The position numbers were made by a program, and so were the translations under genes. The notes beneath the pieces were generated by a model, which saw only the letters and a program-made list of their open reading frames with translations, had not been told where the DNA came from and searched no databases. Shown here in pieces: positions 53,683-61,764 of a stretch of 64,000 nucleotides of DNA (position 1 is the first letter of the stretch; the number at the start of each line of letters is the position of its first letter). Source of the DNA: Actinocatenispora sp963805605 (GTDB lineage Bacteria > Actinomycetota > Actinomycetes > Mycobacteriales > Micromonosporaceae); NCBI GenBank assembly GCA_963805605.1, contig CAWDUX010000001.1:124001-188000 (forward strand), in the 5' to 3' direction.

Positions 53683-56391
53683 TCAGGGTGTGGCGAGCTG
53701 CCCGGCGACCTCGGTACGCGACGCCACCGTCAGCTTGCGCAGGATGTTCGAGACGTGTACCGCCGCGGTCTTCGGTGAGATGTACAGCCGACGCGCCAGC
53801 TCGGCGTTGGTCAGGCCATCGGCCAGCAGCAGCGCCACCTCCCGCTCGCGCGGGGTCAGGCTCGCCACGCCGGTCACCGCGGCCGGGCCGGTGCCGTCCG
53901 GCAGCCCGAGCCGGGTACGCAGCGCGTCCAGTTGCGCGACCCGCCATCCTGACCACCGGGCCAACAATGCCGCTGCGCCGGTCACCAACCGCTCCGCCTC
54001 TTCGCTGGCGCCGGCCGCCAGCAGACAGCGGGCCGCACCGAGGTGCGCGGTGCCGCGCGCCGACCGCGGCAGGACCGGTGAGTCCAGGACCGTACGGAAT
54101 CCGGCCAACGCATCCTGGTGCCGGCCGTGCGCCTCGGCGAGCTGCGCGTCGACCAGGGTGCGGTAGTCGTCCCAGACGTCGGCGTCGAGAAGTTCGCGGC
54201 CCAACCGGTCCACTGCCGGCAACGGCAGGCCGATCTGCAGCGCAGCGGAGACCAGGTCGTGTGCCTGCGAACCGCTGCGCCAGCTCTGCGCGGGCAGCCC
54301 GGCGAACAGTTCGGCCAGGTGCCGCTGCGCTGCGGTCAGGTCACCGCGCCGGCAGACCAGATGCAACTCCAGCGCTGGCAGGGTCGGCGCGAAATGTCTC
54401 GGCGCCTCCCGCAGTTCGGCGATGAGCTCGGTGACCCGGTCGAGTTGGCCGGATTCCAGGTAGAGCCCGGCCAGGAACACCGAGTGGTAGTCGTCGGCCC
54501 GTCGGCCGCTGCGGGCGTAGCCGCGTTCGAGGTCGCGGCCCTGTTCCAGTTCGGCCAGCGCCGCGGGCAGGTCACCCTCGCGCATCGCCAGCCGGGCCCG
54601 ACCCTGGTGGTACGCGGCGACCGCCAGTGCTTCGAAGCCGGCCCGTTCGGCGTTCACCCGCATCCGTTCCAGCAGTTCGGCGTGTTCGGCCGGAGACGCC
54701 GGTGGCAGGCTCTGGCCGAGGTTGTTGAGGGCACGGGCGGCCAGTACCCACTCACCGAGCTTCTCCGCCTCGTCCACCACGCCGGCCAGCAGGTCCCGTC
54801 CGGCGGTGGCGGTGGCCGGTCGGGCGGACAGCGACGAACCGCGTTCCACCAGCGCGGCGAGCCGTACGACGGGCAGGTCGAACCGTTCGTCGAGGGCCAG
54901 GGCGTCGTCCGCCCAGCGCAGCGCGCCGTCGATGTCGTCGCGCAGCATCGCCGACTGGGCGACCGCGGTCATTGCCCGGGCCTGGTCGGCGCCGGGCGGA
55001 AGCTCGGCGATCAGCGACTCGACCTCGGCGGTCAGTTCCGCCATCTCGGCCAGCTGGTCGGTCTCCCAGGCCAGCCTGATCGCGAGATACAACGCGTCGG
55101 CCCGGTCGGTGACCGTGGTGGCGTGGGCACGCCAGCGCCGCGCGTAGCGGACCGCGTCGTCGACCAGACCGGCCAGCCATGCCGCCCGGGCGGCGCCGGC
55201 CAGTAGTTCGGTGTCCTCACCGGCCTCGTCCAGCCCGATCTCGGCGAGCTGCAACGCCTGGTACGCCGAGCCGATGGACAGGTAGAGCGCGGTGCCACGG
55301 CGGGTTGCGGTGATCATGTCGTCGTAGCGTCCGGCCGCGCAGGCGTGGTGCGCTACCAGGGCGGGGTCTGCCTCCGCGCCGGCGAGCAGCACCTCCAGGG
55401 CCGCCTCGTGCAGTCGCCGCCGCTGTCGGCCGAGCATCGCGCCGGTGATCGCCTCACGGACCAGGGCGTGTCGGAAGCTGAACTCGTCCTCCCCGGACTC
55501 CACCAGGACGCCACGGGTGACCAGGTCGCGTAGCGCCGCGATCAGATCGTCCTCGGTGGTGCCGGTGACCGCGGCGAGCAGGTCGAACGGCACCCGCTGA
55601 CCGAGTACGGCTGCCGCCTCGACGATCCGCGCCCGGTCGGACGGCAGGTCCTCGACCTGTCGGCGCAGTGCGTCGGCGAGGCTCCACGGCAGCGGTTGCT
55701 CGCACAGCTGTTCGGCGTCGACCACCGGATACTCCCGCAGCAGCTCCTCCAGGAAGAAGGGGTTGCCGCCGGTGCGATGGTGCAGGGCGGTGGCCGCCCG
55801 GTACGAGGCGGGCCGGCCGGTCGCGGTGGCCAGCAGTGCGGCCGTGTCGGACCGGCCGAGCCGGTCCAGCCGCAGGTGGCTGATCTGGTGCCGGCGTTCC
55901 ATCCGACCCAGCAGACCGGCCACCGGCTGGCGGGCGGTCACCTCGTCGGGTCGGTACGTGCCGATCAGCAGTCGCGCGCCGGGCCGGTCGGCCACCCGTT
56001 CGAACAGTGCAGCGCTCTCCGAGTCGGCCCAGTGCAGGTCCTCGAAGACCAGCACGGCGGGCCGTTCACCGACAAGCTCGGCGAGCATCGCCAGCCCGGC
56101 GTGCAGTCGCTCGACCGGGCTGCGGGAGGCGTCGGTCAGCTCGGTGAGCCGGTCGGCGGGCACGTCCGGGTGGCCGTCGACCGCGTCCAGCAGTACTTCG
56201 TAGGGGCGGGCCAGCGAACCGGGCTCGGCGTGCCCGACCAGTACGACCGTCTCGGGCGCGAGGCCGTCGAGCAGTTCACGTACCAGGCGGGTCTTGCCGA
56301 TGCCCGGTTCGCCGGCGATGATCGCGACCTCGGGCTGCCCGCTGGACGCCAGCCGGGTCAGCCTGCGCAGTTCGCTGTCGCGCCCGATCAT
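53683..56391 (-). CDS. LuxR-family (LAL type) ATP-binding transcriptional regulator
   Basis: 902 residues. N-terminal AAA-type domain: MIGRDSELRRL, Walker A GEPGIGKTR near 24-32, Walker B VLVFEDLHWADSE near 117, FRHALVREA sensor region. A long TPR-like helical middle covers ~340-820. The C-terminal LuxR helix-turn-helix is intact: LTPREREVALLLADGLTNAELARRLYISPKTAAVHVSNILRKL. The start is fixed by TGATG overlap with the small upstream gene. LALs respond to unknown ligands and often control catabolic or secondary-metabolite genes. The target is not evident. Confidence 0.92.
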   Translation of the reverse strand: MIGRDSELRRLTRLASSGQPEVAIIAGEPGIGKTRLVRELLDGLAPETVVLVGHAEPGSLARPYEVLLDAVDGHPDVPADRLTELTDASRSPVERLHAGLAMLAELVGERPAVLVFEDLHWADSESAALFERVADRPGARLLIGTYRPDEVTARQPVAGLLGRMERRHQISHLRLDRLGRSDTAALLATATGRPASYRAATALHHRTGGNPFFLEELLREYPVVDAEQLCEQPLPWSLADALRRQVEDLPSDRARIVEAAAVLGQRVPFDLLAAVTGTTEDDLIAALRDLVTRGVLVESGEDEFSFRHALVREAITGAMLGRQRRRLHEAALEVLLAGAEADPALVAHHACAAGRYDDMITATRRGTALYLSIGSAYQALQLAEIGLDEAGEDTELLAGAARAAWLAGLVDDAVRYARRWRAHATTVTDRADALYLAIRLAWETDQLAEMAELTAEVESLIAELPPGADQARAMTAVAQSAMLRDDIDGALRWADDALALDERFDLPVVRLAALVERGSSLSARPATATAGRDLLAGVVDEAEKLGEWVLAARALNNLGQSLPPASPAEHAELLERMRVNAERAGFEALAVAAYHQGRARLAMREGDLPAALAELEQGRDLERGYARSGRRADDYHSVFLAGLYLESGQLDRVTELIAELREAPRHFAPTLPALELHLVCRRGDLTAAQRHLAELFAGLPAQSWRSGSQAHDLVSAALQIGLPLPAVDRLGRELLDADVWDDYRTLVDAQLAEAHGRHQDALAGFRTVLDSPVLPRSARGTAHLGAARCLLAAGASEEAERLVTGAAALLARWSGWRVAQLDALRTRLGLPDGTGPAAVTGVASLTPREREVALLLADGLTNAELARRLYISPKTAAVHVSNILRKLTVASRTEVAGQLATP

Positions 56392-56588
56392 CACCGGGCT
56401 GGTACCGCCCCGCGTTGCCCGCACGCCACCACCGTACCGGCCGCCTGAGCGGCCCTGGTGTGCCGAGCGGAGTGACGTCGGCGACCGTGCCGGGCGGCGG
56501 CCAGCAGTCGTGCCCGGTCGGCCTCGGTGATGCGGTCCCGCCGGTACTCGGCGAGCTGTCCTCGCATGATCTCCGGGTGCTGGAACAT
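56391..56588 (-). CDS. Small basic protein coupled to LAL regulator
   Basis: 65 residues from ATG 56588 (MFQHPEIMRGQLAEYRRDRI), with GGGAG 9 bases before; ATG 56597 is an alternative. The FQHPEIM...AEYRRDRITEADRARLL part looks like small helical proteins seen in actinomycete genomes; the C-terminus is Arg/His-rich and less regular. TGA overlaps the LAL ATG by one base. It could be a leader or small partner controlling LAL translation. No function known. Confidence 0.6.
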   Translation of the reverse strand: MFQHPEIMRGQLAEYRRDRITEADRARLLAAARHGRRRHSARHTRAAQAAGTVVACGQRGAVPAR

Positions 56589-56878
56589 GTCTCTCATCTC
56601 CCTGTCGCTGTGCTGCTACCAGCGTCGCCGGGTAAGGAGCCGCTGCCATCGGTAGCGATTACCTATCCGCGGCCGGGCGGACTACCTAGTCGGACGGGCC
56701 GGGGTTTCGGGGCGCGGTCCCGGTAGGCATGCCGGGCGGTGGTGGCGAGGGCCGACTTGACGGTCGGGCAGCATCACATTTCGATCAAAGGCGAGAAAAT
56801 ATATTTCAACAGGTCTTTTGGACTAAGCGCATAAAATGGTACTTATATGAGGCCGATTCCCGATTGCGGAGGAACCTC

Positions 56879-57667
56879 ATGCGCCGATCCCGTCTGATTG
56901 GGCCGCTCGCGGCCCTAGCCGCAGCCGCGGCCGCCACCCTCAGCCTCTCCGCCCCTGCCGCCGCAGCCGGCGACAACTACGTCGCGCTCGGCGACTCGTA
57001 CTCGTCCGGTGTCGGTACCGGCAGCGAGAGCGGCAGCTGCCTGCGCAGCTCCACGGCCTACGCCGGATTGTGGGCGGCGCAGAACAGCCCCGCCTCGTAC
57101 ACGATGGCCGCCTGCTCCGGTGCGACCACCACGGACGTGAACAACTCGCAGCTGTCGTCGCTGTCCGCCAGCACCACCCTGGTGAGCATCACCATCGGGG
57201 GCAACGACATGGGCTTCAGCTCGATCATGACCACCTGCGCGCTGCAGGGGGAGGACGCCTGCATCAGCGCGGTGCAGTCCGCCGAGGACAACGCCAACGC
57301 CAACCTCGGCGGCAAGCTCGACACCACCTACAGCGGCATCTCCTCGCACGCCCCGAACGCCCGCGTGGTCGTGCTGGACTACCCGGTCTTCTACCAGCTG
57401 GGCACGGTCTGCGTGGGTCTCAGCGCTGCCTCGCACGCCAAGATCGACGAGGGCATCAACCTGATCGACGGGATCATCTCGCAGGCGGCCAGCCGGCACG
57501 GGTTCCGGTTCGGTGACGTCCGCAACGCGTTCGTCGGTCACCAGCTGTGCAGCGGTGACAAGTGGCTGCACGCACTGAACTTCACCGACCTGACCGAGTC
57601 GTACCACCCGAACGCCTCCGGCCACTCCGGCGGCTACTACCCGGTCTTCGCCAGCATCGCCGGCTGA
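56879..57667 (+). CDS. Secreted SGNH/GDSL hydrolase (tandem copy 1)
   Basis: 262 residues. Signal peptide with APAAAA cleavage near 32. SGNH blocks: GDSYSSGVGTG (Ser nucleophile), a conserved Gly in the CSGATT region, GGND (oxyanion Asn), and YHPNASGH (catalytic His). Cysteines (CLRSS, AACSG, TTCAL, DACIS, TVCVG, HQLCSG) suggest disulfides as in Streptomyces-type extracellular lipases/esterases. Substrate is probably an ester of a lipid or a polysaccharide acetyl group. GGAGGA precedes ATG 56879. Tandem with the next gene; the 3' third is identical at base level to copy 2. An AT-rich segment at 56795-56850 (TTGGAC at 56818, TTATAT at 56843, 19 apart) may hold the promoter. Confidence 0.92.
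   Translation: MRRSRLIGPLAALAAAAAATLSLSAPAAAAGDNYVALGDSYSSGVGTGSESGSCLRSSTAYAGLWAAQNSPASYTMAACSGATTTDVNNSQLSSLSASTTLVSITIGGNDMGFSSIMTTCALQGEDACISAVQSAEDNANANLGGKLDTTYSGISSHAPNARVVVLDYPVFYQLGTVCVGLSAASHAKIDEGINLIDGIISQAASRHGFRFGDVRNAFVGHQLCSGDKWLHALNFTDLTESYHPNASGHSGGYYPVFASIAG
57429..57649 (+). repeat. 221-base segment identical to 58426-58646
   Basis: By direct comparison this stretch in the first SGNH gene matches the second, 997 bases downstream, without a difference, while the middle parts of the genes differ clearly. A shorter block of about 60 bases around the GDSYSSG codons is also identical. This suggests recent gene conversion. Confidence 0.85.
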
Positions 57668-57683
57668 CCGACGCGGACCGTCC

Positions 57684-57727
57684 GGGGCCGGTTCGCACGC
57701 GGCCAGTTCCGCGTGCGAACCGGCCCC
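57684..57727 (+). terminator. Strong hairpin terminator after SGNH copy 1
   Basis: Perfect 19-base inverted repeat (57684-57702 with 57709-57727) and a 6-base loop, starting 17 bases after the stop. Separates the tandem genes into two units. Confidence 0.85.
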
Positions 57728-57872
57728 GGCCCATGCCCGCCGTAATCTCGTCGAATGGCGGGATCCCGACATTGCGTGGATACGCCGCGAATTTCGCTCA
57801 TGAGGTCTTCCACTGACAGAATCGGAAATGCTACGTATACGGGGCTATCCCCTGATCCCCCGGAGGTACCCC

Positions 57873-58664
57873 ATGCGCAGATCCCGTTTCGTGGCGCCAC
57901 TGGTCAGTCTGGTCGCCGCAGTAGGCGCCACGCTGGCCATGTCCACCCCGGCCCTCGCCGCCCCCGGCGACCACTACGTGGCGTTGGGCGACTCGTACTC
58001 GTCCGGTGTCGGTACCGGCAGCGAGAGCGGCAGCTGCCTGCGCAGCTCAACCGCGTACCCGGGACTGTGGGCCGCCGCCAACAGCCCGGCCTCGTACACC
58101 TTCGCCGCCTGCTCCGGCGCCACCACCACGGACGTGAACAACTCCCAGCTGTCGTCGCTGAGCTCCACCACCACGCTGGTCAGCATCACCATCGGTGGTA
58201 ACGACGTCGGCTTCGCCAGCATCATGACCACCTGTGCGCTGCAGGGCACCAATGCCTGCGTGGCGGCGGTGTCGCAGGCCGAGACGGTCGCCCAGAACCA
58301 GCTCCCGGGCTGGTTGGACACCACGTACAACGGGATCCGTTCACACGCCCCGAACGCCCGCGTCGTGGTCCTGGACTACCCGGTGTTCTACCAGCTCAAC
58401 ACGTTCTGCATCGGGCTGAGCGGCACCTCGCACGCCAAGATCGACGAGGGCATCAACCTGATCGACGGGATCATCTCGCAGGCGGCCAGCCGGCACGGGT
58501 TCCGGTTCGGTGACGTCCGCAACGCGTTCGTCGGTCACCAGCTGTGCAGCGGTGACAAGTGGCTGCACGCACTGAACTTCACCGACCTGACCGAGTCGTA
58601 CCACCCGAACGCCTCCGGCCACTCCGGCGGCTACTACCCGGTCTTCCGCAGCGTCGCCAGCTGA
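57873..58664 (+). CDS. Secreted SGNH/GDSL hydrolase (tandem copy 2)
   Basis: 263 residues. Signal ends near ALAAP. The same SGNH blocks as copy 1: GDSYSSGVGTG, GGND, YHPNASGH, and the same cysteine pattern. The central part (AAVSQAETVAQNQLPGWLD) differs from copy 1, so substrate choice may differ. GGAGG lies before ATG 57873. Its own upstream region begins after the copy 1 hairpin, so it is probably separately transcribed. A different hairpin follows. Confidence 0.92.
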   Translation: MRRSRFVAPLVSLVAAVGATLAMSTPALAAPGDHYVALGDSYSSGVGTGSESGSCLRSSTAYPGLWAAANSPASYTFAACSGATTTDVNNSQLSSLSSTTTLVSITIGGNDVGFASIMTTCALQGTNACVAAVSQAETVAQNQLPGWLDTTYNGIRSHAPNARVVVLDYPVFYQLNTFCIGLSGTSHAKIDEGINLIDGIISQAASRHGFRFGDVRNAFVGHQLCSGDKWLHALNFTDLTESYHPNASGHSGGYYPVFRSVAS

Positions 58665-58685
58665 CCCCGGCACAGCGCACCGACC

Positions 58686-58724
58686 CGGTGGCGACGCGGC
58701 GACCCACCTCCCGCGTCGCCACCG
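58686..58724 (+). terminator. Hairpin terminator after SGNH copy 2
   Basis: CGGTGGCGACGCGG (58686-58699) and its complement (58711-58724) form a perfect 14-base stem with an 11-base loop. Confidence 0.8.
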
Positions 58725-58754
58725 TTCGCGGTGCTCAGCGGGCTCCCCGGTGGT

Positions 58755-59330
58755 TCAGACCGCCCGGATGAGCGGTGCGGTCCGAGGGCCGTCCAGCTCA
58801 CGGCGCATCGCGACCCGGGTCGCGGGGTCCAGCCCGAACTCGACCTCCGTCGCGAGGATCCCGGCCAGTCCCGGACTGATGTTCGCATCGGCCAGCTCGC
58901 GGAACCCGAGGCGCCGGTAGTACGGGGCGTTCCACGGCACCGCCCGGAACGTGGTGAGGGTCAGAGCGGTCAGTTCGCGGGAGGATGCCCAGTGCGCGAT
59001 CGTGTCGACCAGTCGGCGGCCGACGCCCTGCCGGGCATGCCGGGGGTGCACGCTCATCTGCTCGATGTGTGCACACCCGTCGACCAGGTTCACCACCGCG
59101 AAGCCGACCACGGCATCGTCCGGGCCGGTGACCACCCAGGCCCGACCCGCCACCTGGTAGCCGGCCAGTACGGGTAGCGCCAGCGGCGGATTGTCCGCGA
59201 TCCAGGCCATCCCGATGTCCCGGAACGCCGTACCGGCGGCCAGCTGGATGGGCGGCAACCGCGGCAGATCCACTGATGTCGCGACCCGTACCCGGTTGCG
59301 GGCTCCGGATCCCGCCGGTGCAGATTTCAC
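58755..59330 (-). CDS. GNAT family N-acetyltransferase
   Basis: 191 residues if the GTG at 59330 starts it; a TTG at 59342 and later GTGs are possible, and no good ribosome site is seen, so the start is uncertain. GNAT core: MSVHPRHARQGVGRRLVDTIAHWASSRELTALTLTTF, then YYRRLGFREL. An upstream hydrophobic WVVTGPDDAVVGFAVVNLVDG strand pair fits the fold. Substrate unknown. The opposite strand carries the second SGNH gene, which ends nearby. Confidence 0.85.
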   Translation of the reverse strand: MKSAPAGSGARNRVRVATSVDLPRLPPIQLAAGTAFRDIGMAWIADNPPLALPVLAGYQVAGRAWVVTGPDDAVVGFAVVNLVDGCAHIEQMSVHPRHARQGVGRRLVDTIAHWASSRELTALTLTTFRAVPWNAPYYRRLGFRELADANISPGLAGILATEVEFGLDPATRVAMRRELDGPRTAPLIRAV

Positions 59331-59567
59331 CGGTCCAGGCAATCAAATAGTCGGCAGGACTGTCCACCTGATACCCGTGGCGGGGCTGTCACCTGCCGAG
59401 TCCGCAGGGTCGACGTGGGGCCTATCACATCGATGGACGTCACTCCATTGAGCTACGGGTAGCGAGATCGAGGCTGTCTACGAGACCCTCTTGTGGGTTA
59501 GTTTCGCCCGGCGGCAATGATCGGGATGCGCCCGGACCAGCCGCCGCGCGGAAGGGCACAAGCAGTC

Positions 59568-60464
59568 ATGCACGTTGAGCAGTTCACCTACGGAGCCGTT
59601 ACCCCGGCCCTGGCCTTCGCCATGTCCTACCTGGGCTGCCTGCTCGGGCTGATGTGCGCCACCCGGTCCCGGCTCTACCGCGGCGTCGGTAGAGTCGCAT
59701 GGATCGTTGCGGCGTCCCTGTCACTGGGCGGTACCGGGATCTGGGTGATGCACTTCATCGCCATGCTCGGCTTCTCCGTACCGGGGATCGAGATTCGCTA
59801 CGACCTGCCGATGACCGGACTCAGCGCTGCCATCGCGGTGGTGGCGGTCGGCGCCGGGCAGGTGTGCGCCGGCGACCGGCCAGGACGGGTCTGGCGACTG
59901 CTGCTCGGCGGCCTGCTCACCGGGCTTGCGGTGGCCGGGATGCACTACCTCGGCATGGCCGCGATGGTGATGCCGGCGAAGATGAGCTACAACCCGGTGC
60001 TGGTGGCCATCTCGGTGGTGATCGCGGTGATCGCGGCGACCGTCGCGCTCTGGTTCACGATGGTCATCAAGAGCCGGCTGACCAGCCTGGTCGCCGCCCT
60101 GGTCATGGCGATCGCGGTCACCGGTATGCACTTCACCGGCATGGCCGCGGTGCGGATCAGCCACCCCACCGGCACCACCGTCACGAGCGGCACCCCGGTG
60201 TCGCAGTTCCTGCTCCCGCTGGGCCTGGTCGTCGGCAGCATGACCGTGGCGCTGTGTCTGCTGGTGCCGTTCGCGGTGTCGCCGACCGATGTCAAGGCCG
60301 ACGCGGAACTGGAGAAACGGATCGAGGCTGCCCGCCGACGGTCCCGTTCCTCCGGTCGGAGCCTGCCGGAACCCGCTCCGGCGGCCGCGCCGTTCATCGC
60401 CCAGCAGGGCAGCAACCGGACCACTGCGGCCGACGCGTTCCCGCAGTCCCGGGACACCCGCTGA
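59568..60464 (+). CDS. MHYT-domain membrane sensor
   Basis: 298 residues, seven probable membrane helices. Three MHYT-type repeats: WVMHFIAML, AGMHYLGMAA and TGMHFTGMAA, whose Met and His residues are thought to bind copper and sense oxygen, CO or NO. The C-terminal ~60 residues are soluble, charged (EKRIEAARRRSRSSG) and carry no GGDEF, EAL or kinase domain. A signal must therefore be passed to another protein. ATG 59568 is preferred; earlier starts at 59517 and 59526 are possible. It converges tightly on the SpoIIE-type phosphatase, 4 bases between stops. Confidence 0.88.
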   Translation: MHVEQFTYGAVTPALAFAMSYLGCLLGLMCATRSRLYRGVGRVAWIVAASLSLGGTGIWVMHFIAMLGFSVPGIEIRYDLPMTGLSAAIAVVAVGAGQVCAGDRPGRVWRLLLGGLLTGLAVAGMHYLGMAAMVMPAKMSYNPVLVAISVVIAVIAATVALWFTMVIKSRLTSLVAALVMAIAVTGMHFTGMAAVRISHPTGTTVTSGTPVSQFLLPLGLVVGSMTVALCLLVPFAVSPTDVKADAELEKRIEAARRRSRSSGRSLPEPAPAAAPFIAQQGSNRTTAADAFPQSRDTR

Positions 60465-60468
60465 CCGG

Positions 60469-61614
60469 TCAATGGATGTCGAGGGCGACGACCACCGCGT
60501 CGTCGTCCAGGTCCCTGCCGTGGTAGCTGATCACGTCCCGGATGACGGTACGGATCGCCTCGCCGGTGGGTTGCATGCTGGTCCGGCGCAGCACGCTGGC
60601 CAGGGCGTGCAGACTGTACGCCTGGTCGCCGGAGTCGAGGGCGCCGTGTACCCCGTCGCTGACCACCACCAGCCGGTCGCCGGCACGTACGGAGACGGGC
60701 TGCTCGACGTACCGGGTCTCCTGGGACATACCCAACGGCAGCTGATGGTCCAGCTCGATCAGCTCGATGCTGGCGCTTCGTACCCGTAGTAGCAGCGGTG
60801 AGCCGGCATCGACCACCAGCAGCGTCCCGGTGCCCGGCTGGTAGCGCAGCAGCAGGGTGGCCAGCGGACTCTCGCCGCCGTACTGGGAGTACATCATGTC
60901 GCTGGCGAACGCCGCCTGTTCGGCGATGTCGTCACCGGAGCGGCGGGCGTTGCGCAGCGCGGAGATCGCGAAGCTGGTCAGCATCGCGGCGGGCATGCCC
61001 TCGTTCATGCCGTTGAGGACCGCCACGGTCAGCCCATCGGCGTCGGCCGCCCAGTCGAAGGTGTCACCGCACACCGCGTACGCGGGTTCCAGCTGTCCGG
61101 AGAAGGTGTAGTCGGAGGTGGCCACGCCACGGCCGGGCAGCAGGTCCCACTGCATCTCGGCGGCCAGGGTCAGCCGCGCGGACCGGCGCACCCGCCGGTA
61201 GGTGTCGGTGACGTCGTCGGCGGCGACCAGCTCATGGCCCAGGATGGTCGCCACCGCCTCCAGGTTGGCCACCAGTTCCGGGTCGGGCCGCCGCGGCAGA
61301 ACCAACGAGAGCACGCCGATCCGGTTGCCCCGGGCGGTGACCGGCAACAACGCCCGGTAGCCGCCGCGGGCCCCGCTGGTCACCGCGGTCTGTTGGGACG
61401 CGAAGACCCGGCCGGCCGGGGTGGAGTCCACCGGTTGGGGTTCGGCGGCGCCCAGTACGTTCGACAGCGTGCTGGACCGGTAGTCGATCACCAGCAGGTC
61501 GACCTCCGATGCCCCGAACAGCGCCTTGGCGCGATCCGCGGTGACGCCCGCCAGATCCGCTGCTCCCGCTGCCCGGAGCGCCTGGGTCAGCTCGACCACG
61601 CGTGCGCTGTCCAT
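60469..61614 (-). CDS. SpoIIE/RsbU-type PP2C phosphatase with GAF-like N-terminus
   Basis: 381 residues from ATG 61614 (61623 also possible). N-terminal ~25-150 resembles a GAF sensor (ALFGASEVDLLVIDYRSSTLSNVLG, GNRIGVLSLVLPRR). The C-terminal PP2C-SpoIIE domain begins LAAEMQWDLLPGRG, then YAVCGDTFDWA and VLNGMNEGMPAAMLTSFA, then RLVVVSDGVHGA and a final DDDAVVVALD; the metal-binding Asp positions are mostly recognisable, although GDxFD is CGDTFDW. Likely dephosphorylates an anti-anti-sigma factor. No kinase or anti-anti-sigma gene lies nearby. Confidence 0.88.
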   Translation of the reverse strand: MDSARVVELTQALRAAGAADLAGVTADRAKALFGASEVDLLVIDYRSSTLSNVLGAAEPQPVDSTPAGRVFASQQTAVTSGARGGYRALLPVTARGNRIGVLSLVLPRRPDPELVANLEAVATILGHELVAADDVTDTYRRVRRSARLTLAAEMQWDLLPGRGVATSDYTFSGQLEPAYAVCGDTFDWAADADGLTVAVLNGMNEGMPAAMLTSFAISALRNARRSGDDIAEQAAFASDMMYSQYGGESPLATLLLRYQPGTGTLLVVDAGSPLLLRVRSASIELIELDHQLPLGMSQETRYVEQPVSVRAGDRLVVVSDGVHGALDSGDQAYSLHALASVLRRTSMQPTGEAIRTVIRDVISYHGRDLDDDAVVVALDIH

Positions 61615-61764
61615 GCGCCCCATGCTGCCATGCCCGGCCGCCCGCGTTGCCGTCGCGGGCCACGTCAAGTTGGGGAAAGCTGCCGGGATTGCGGTGAATG
61701 TCTATCGTTGGCGGGTCCGCCGCGGCAGGTTCAGGCAATCGACATCGATCGATTCAATGTGGCG

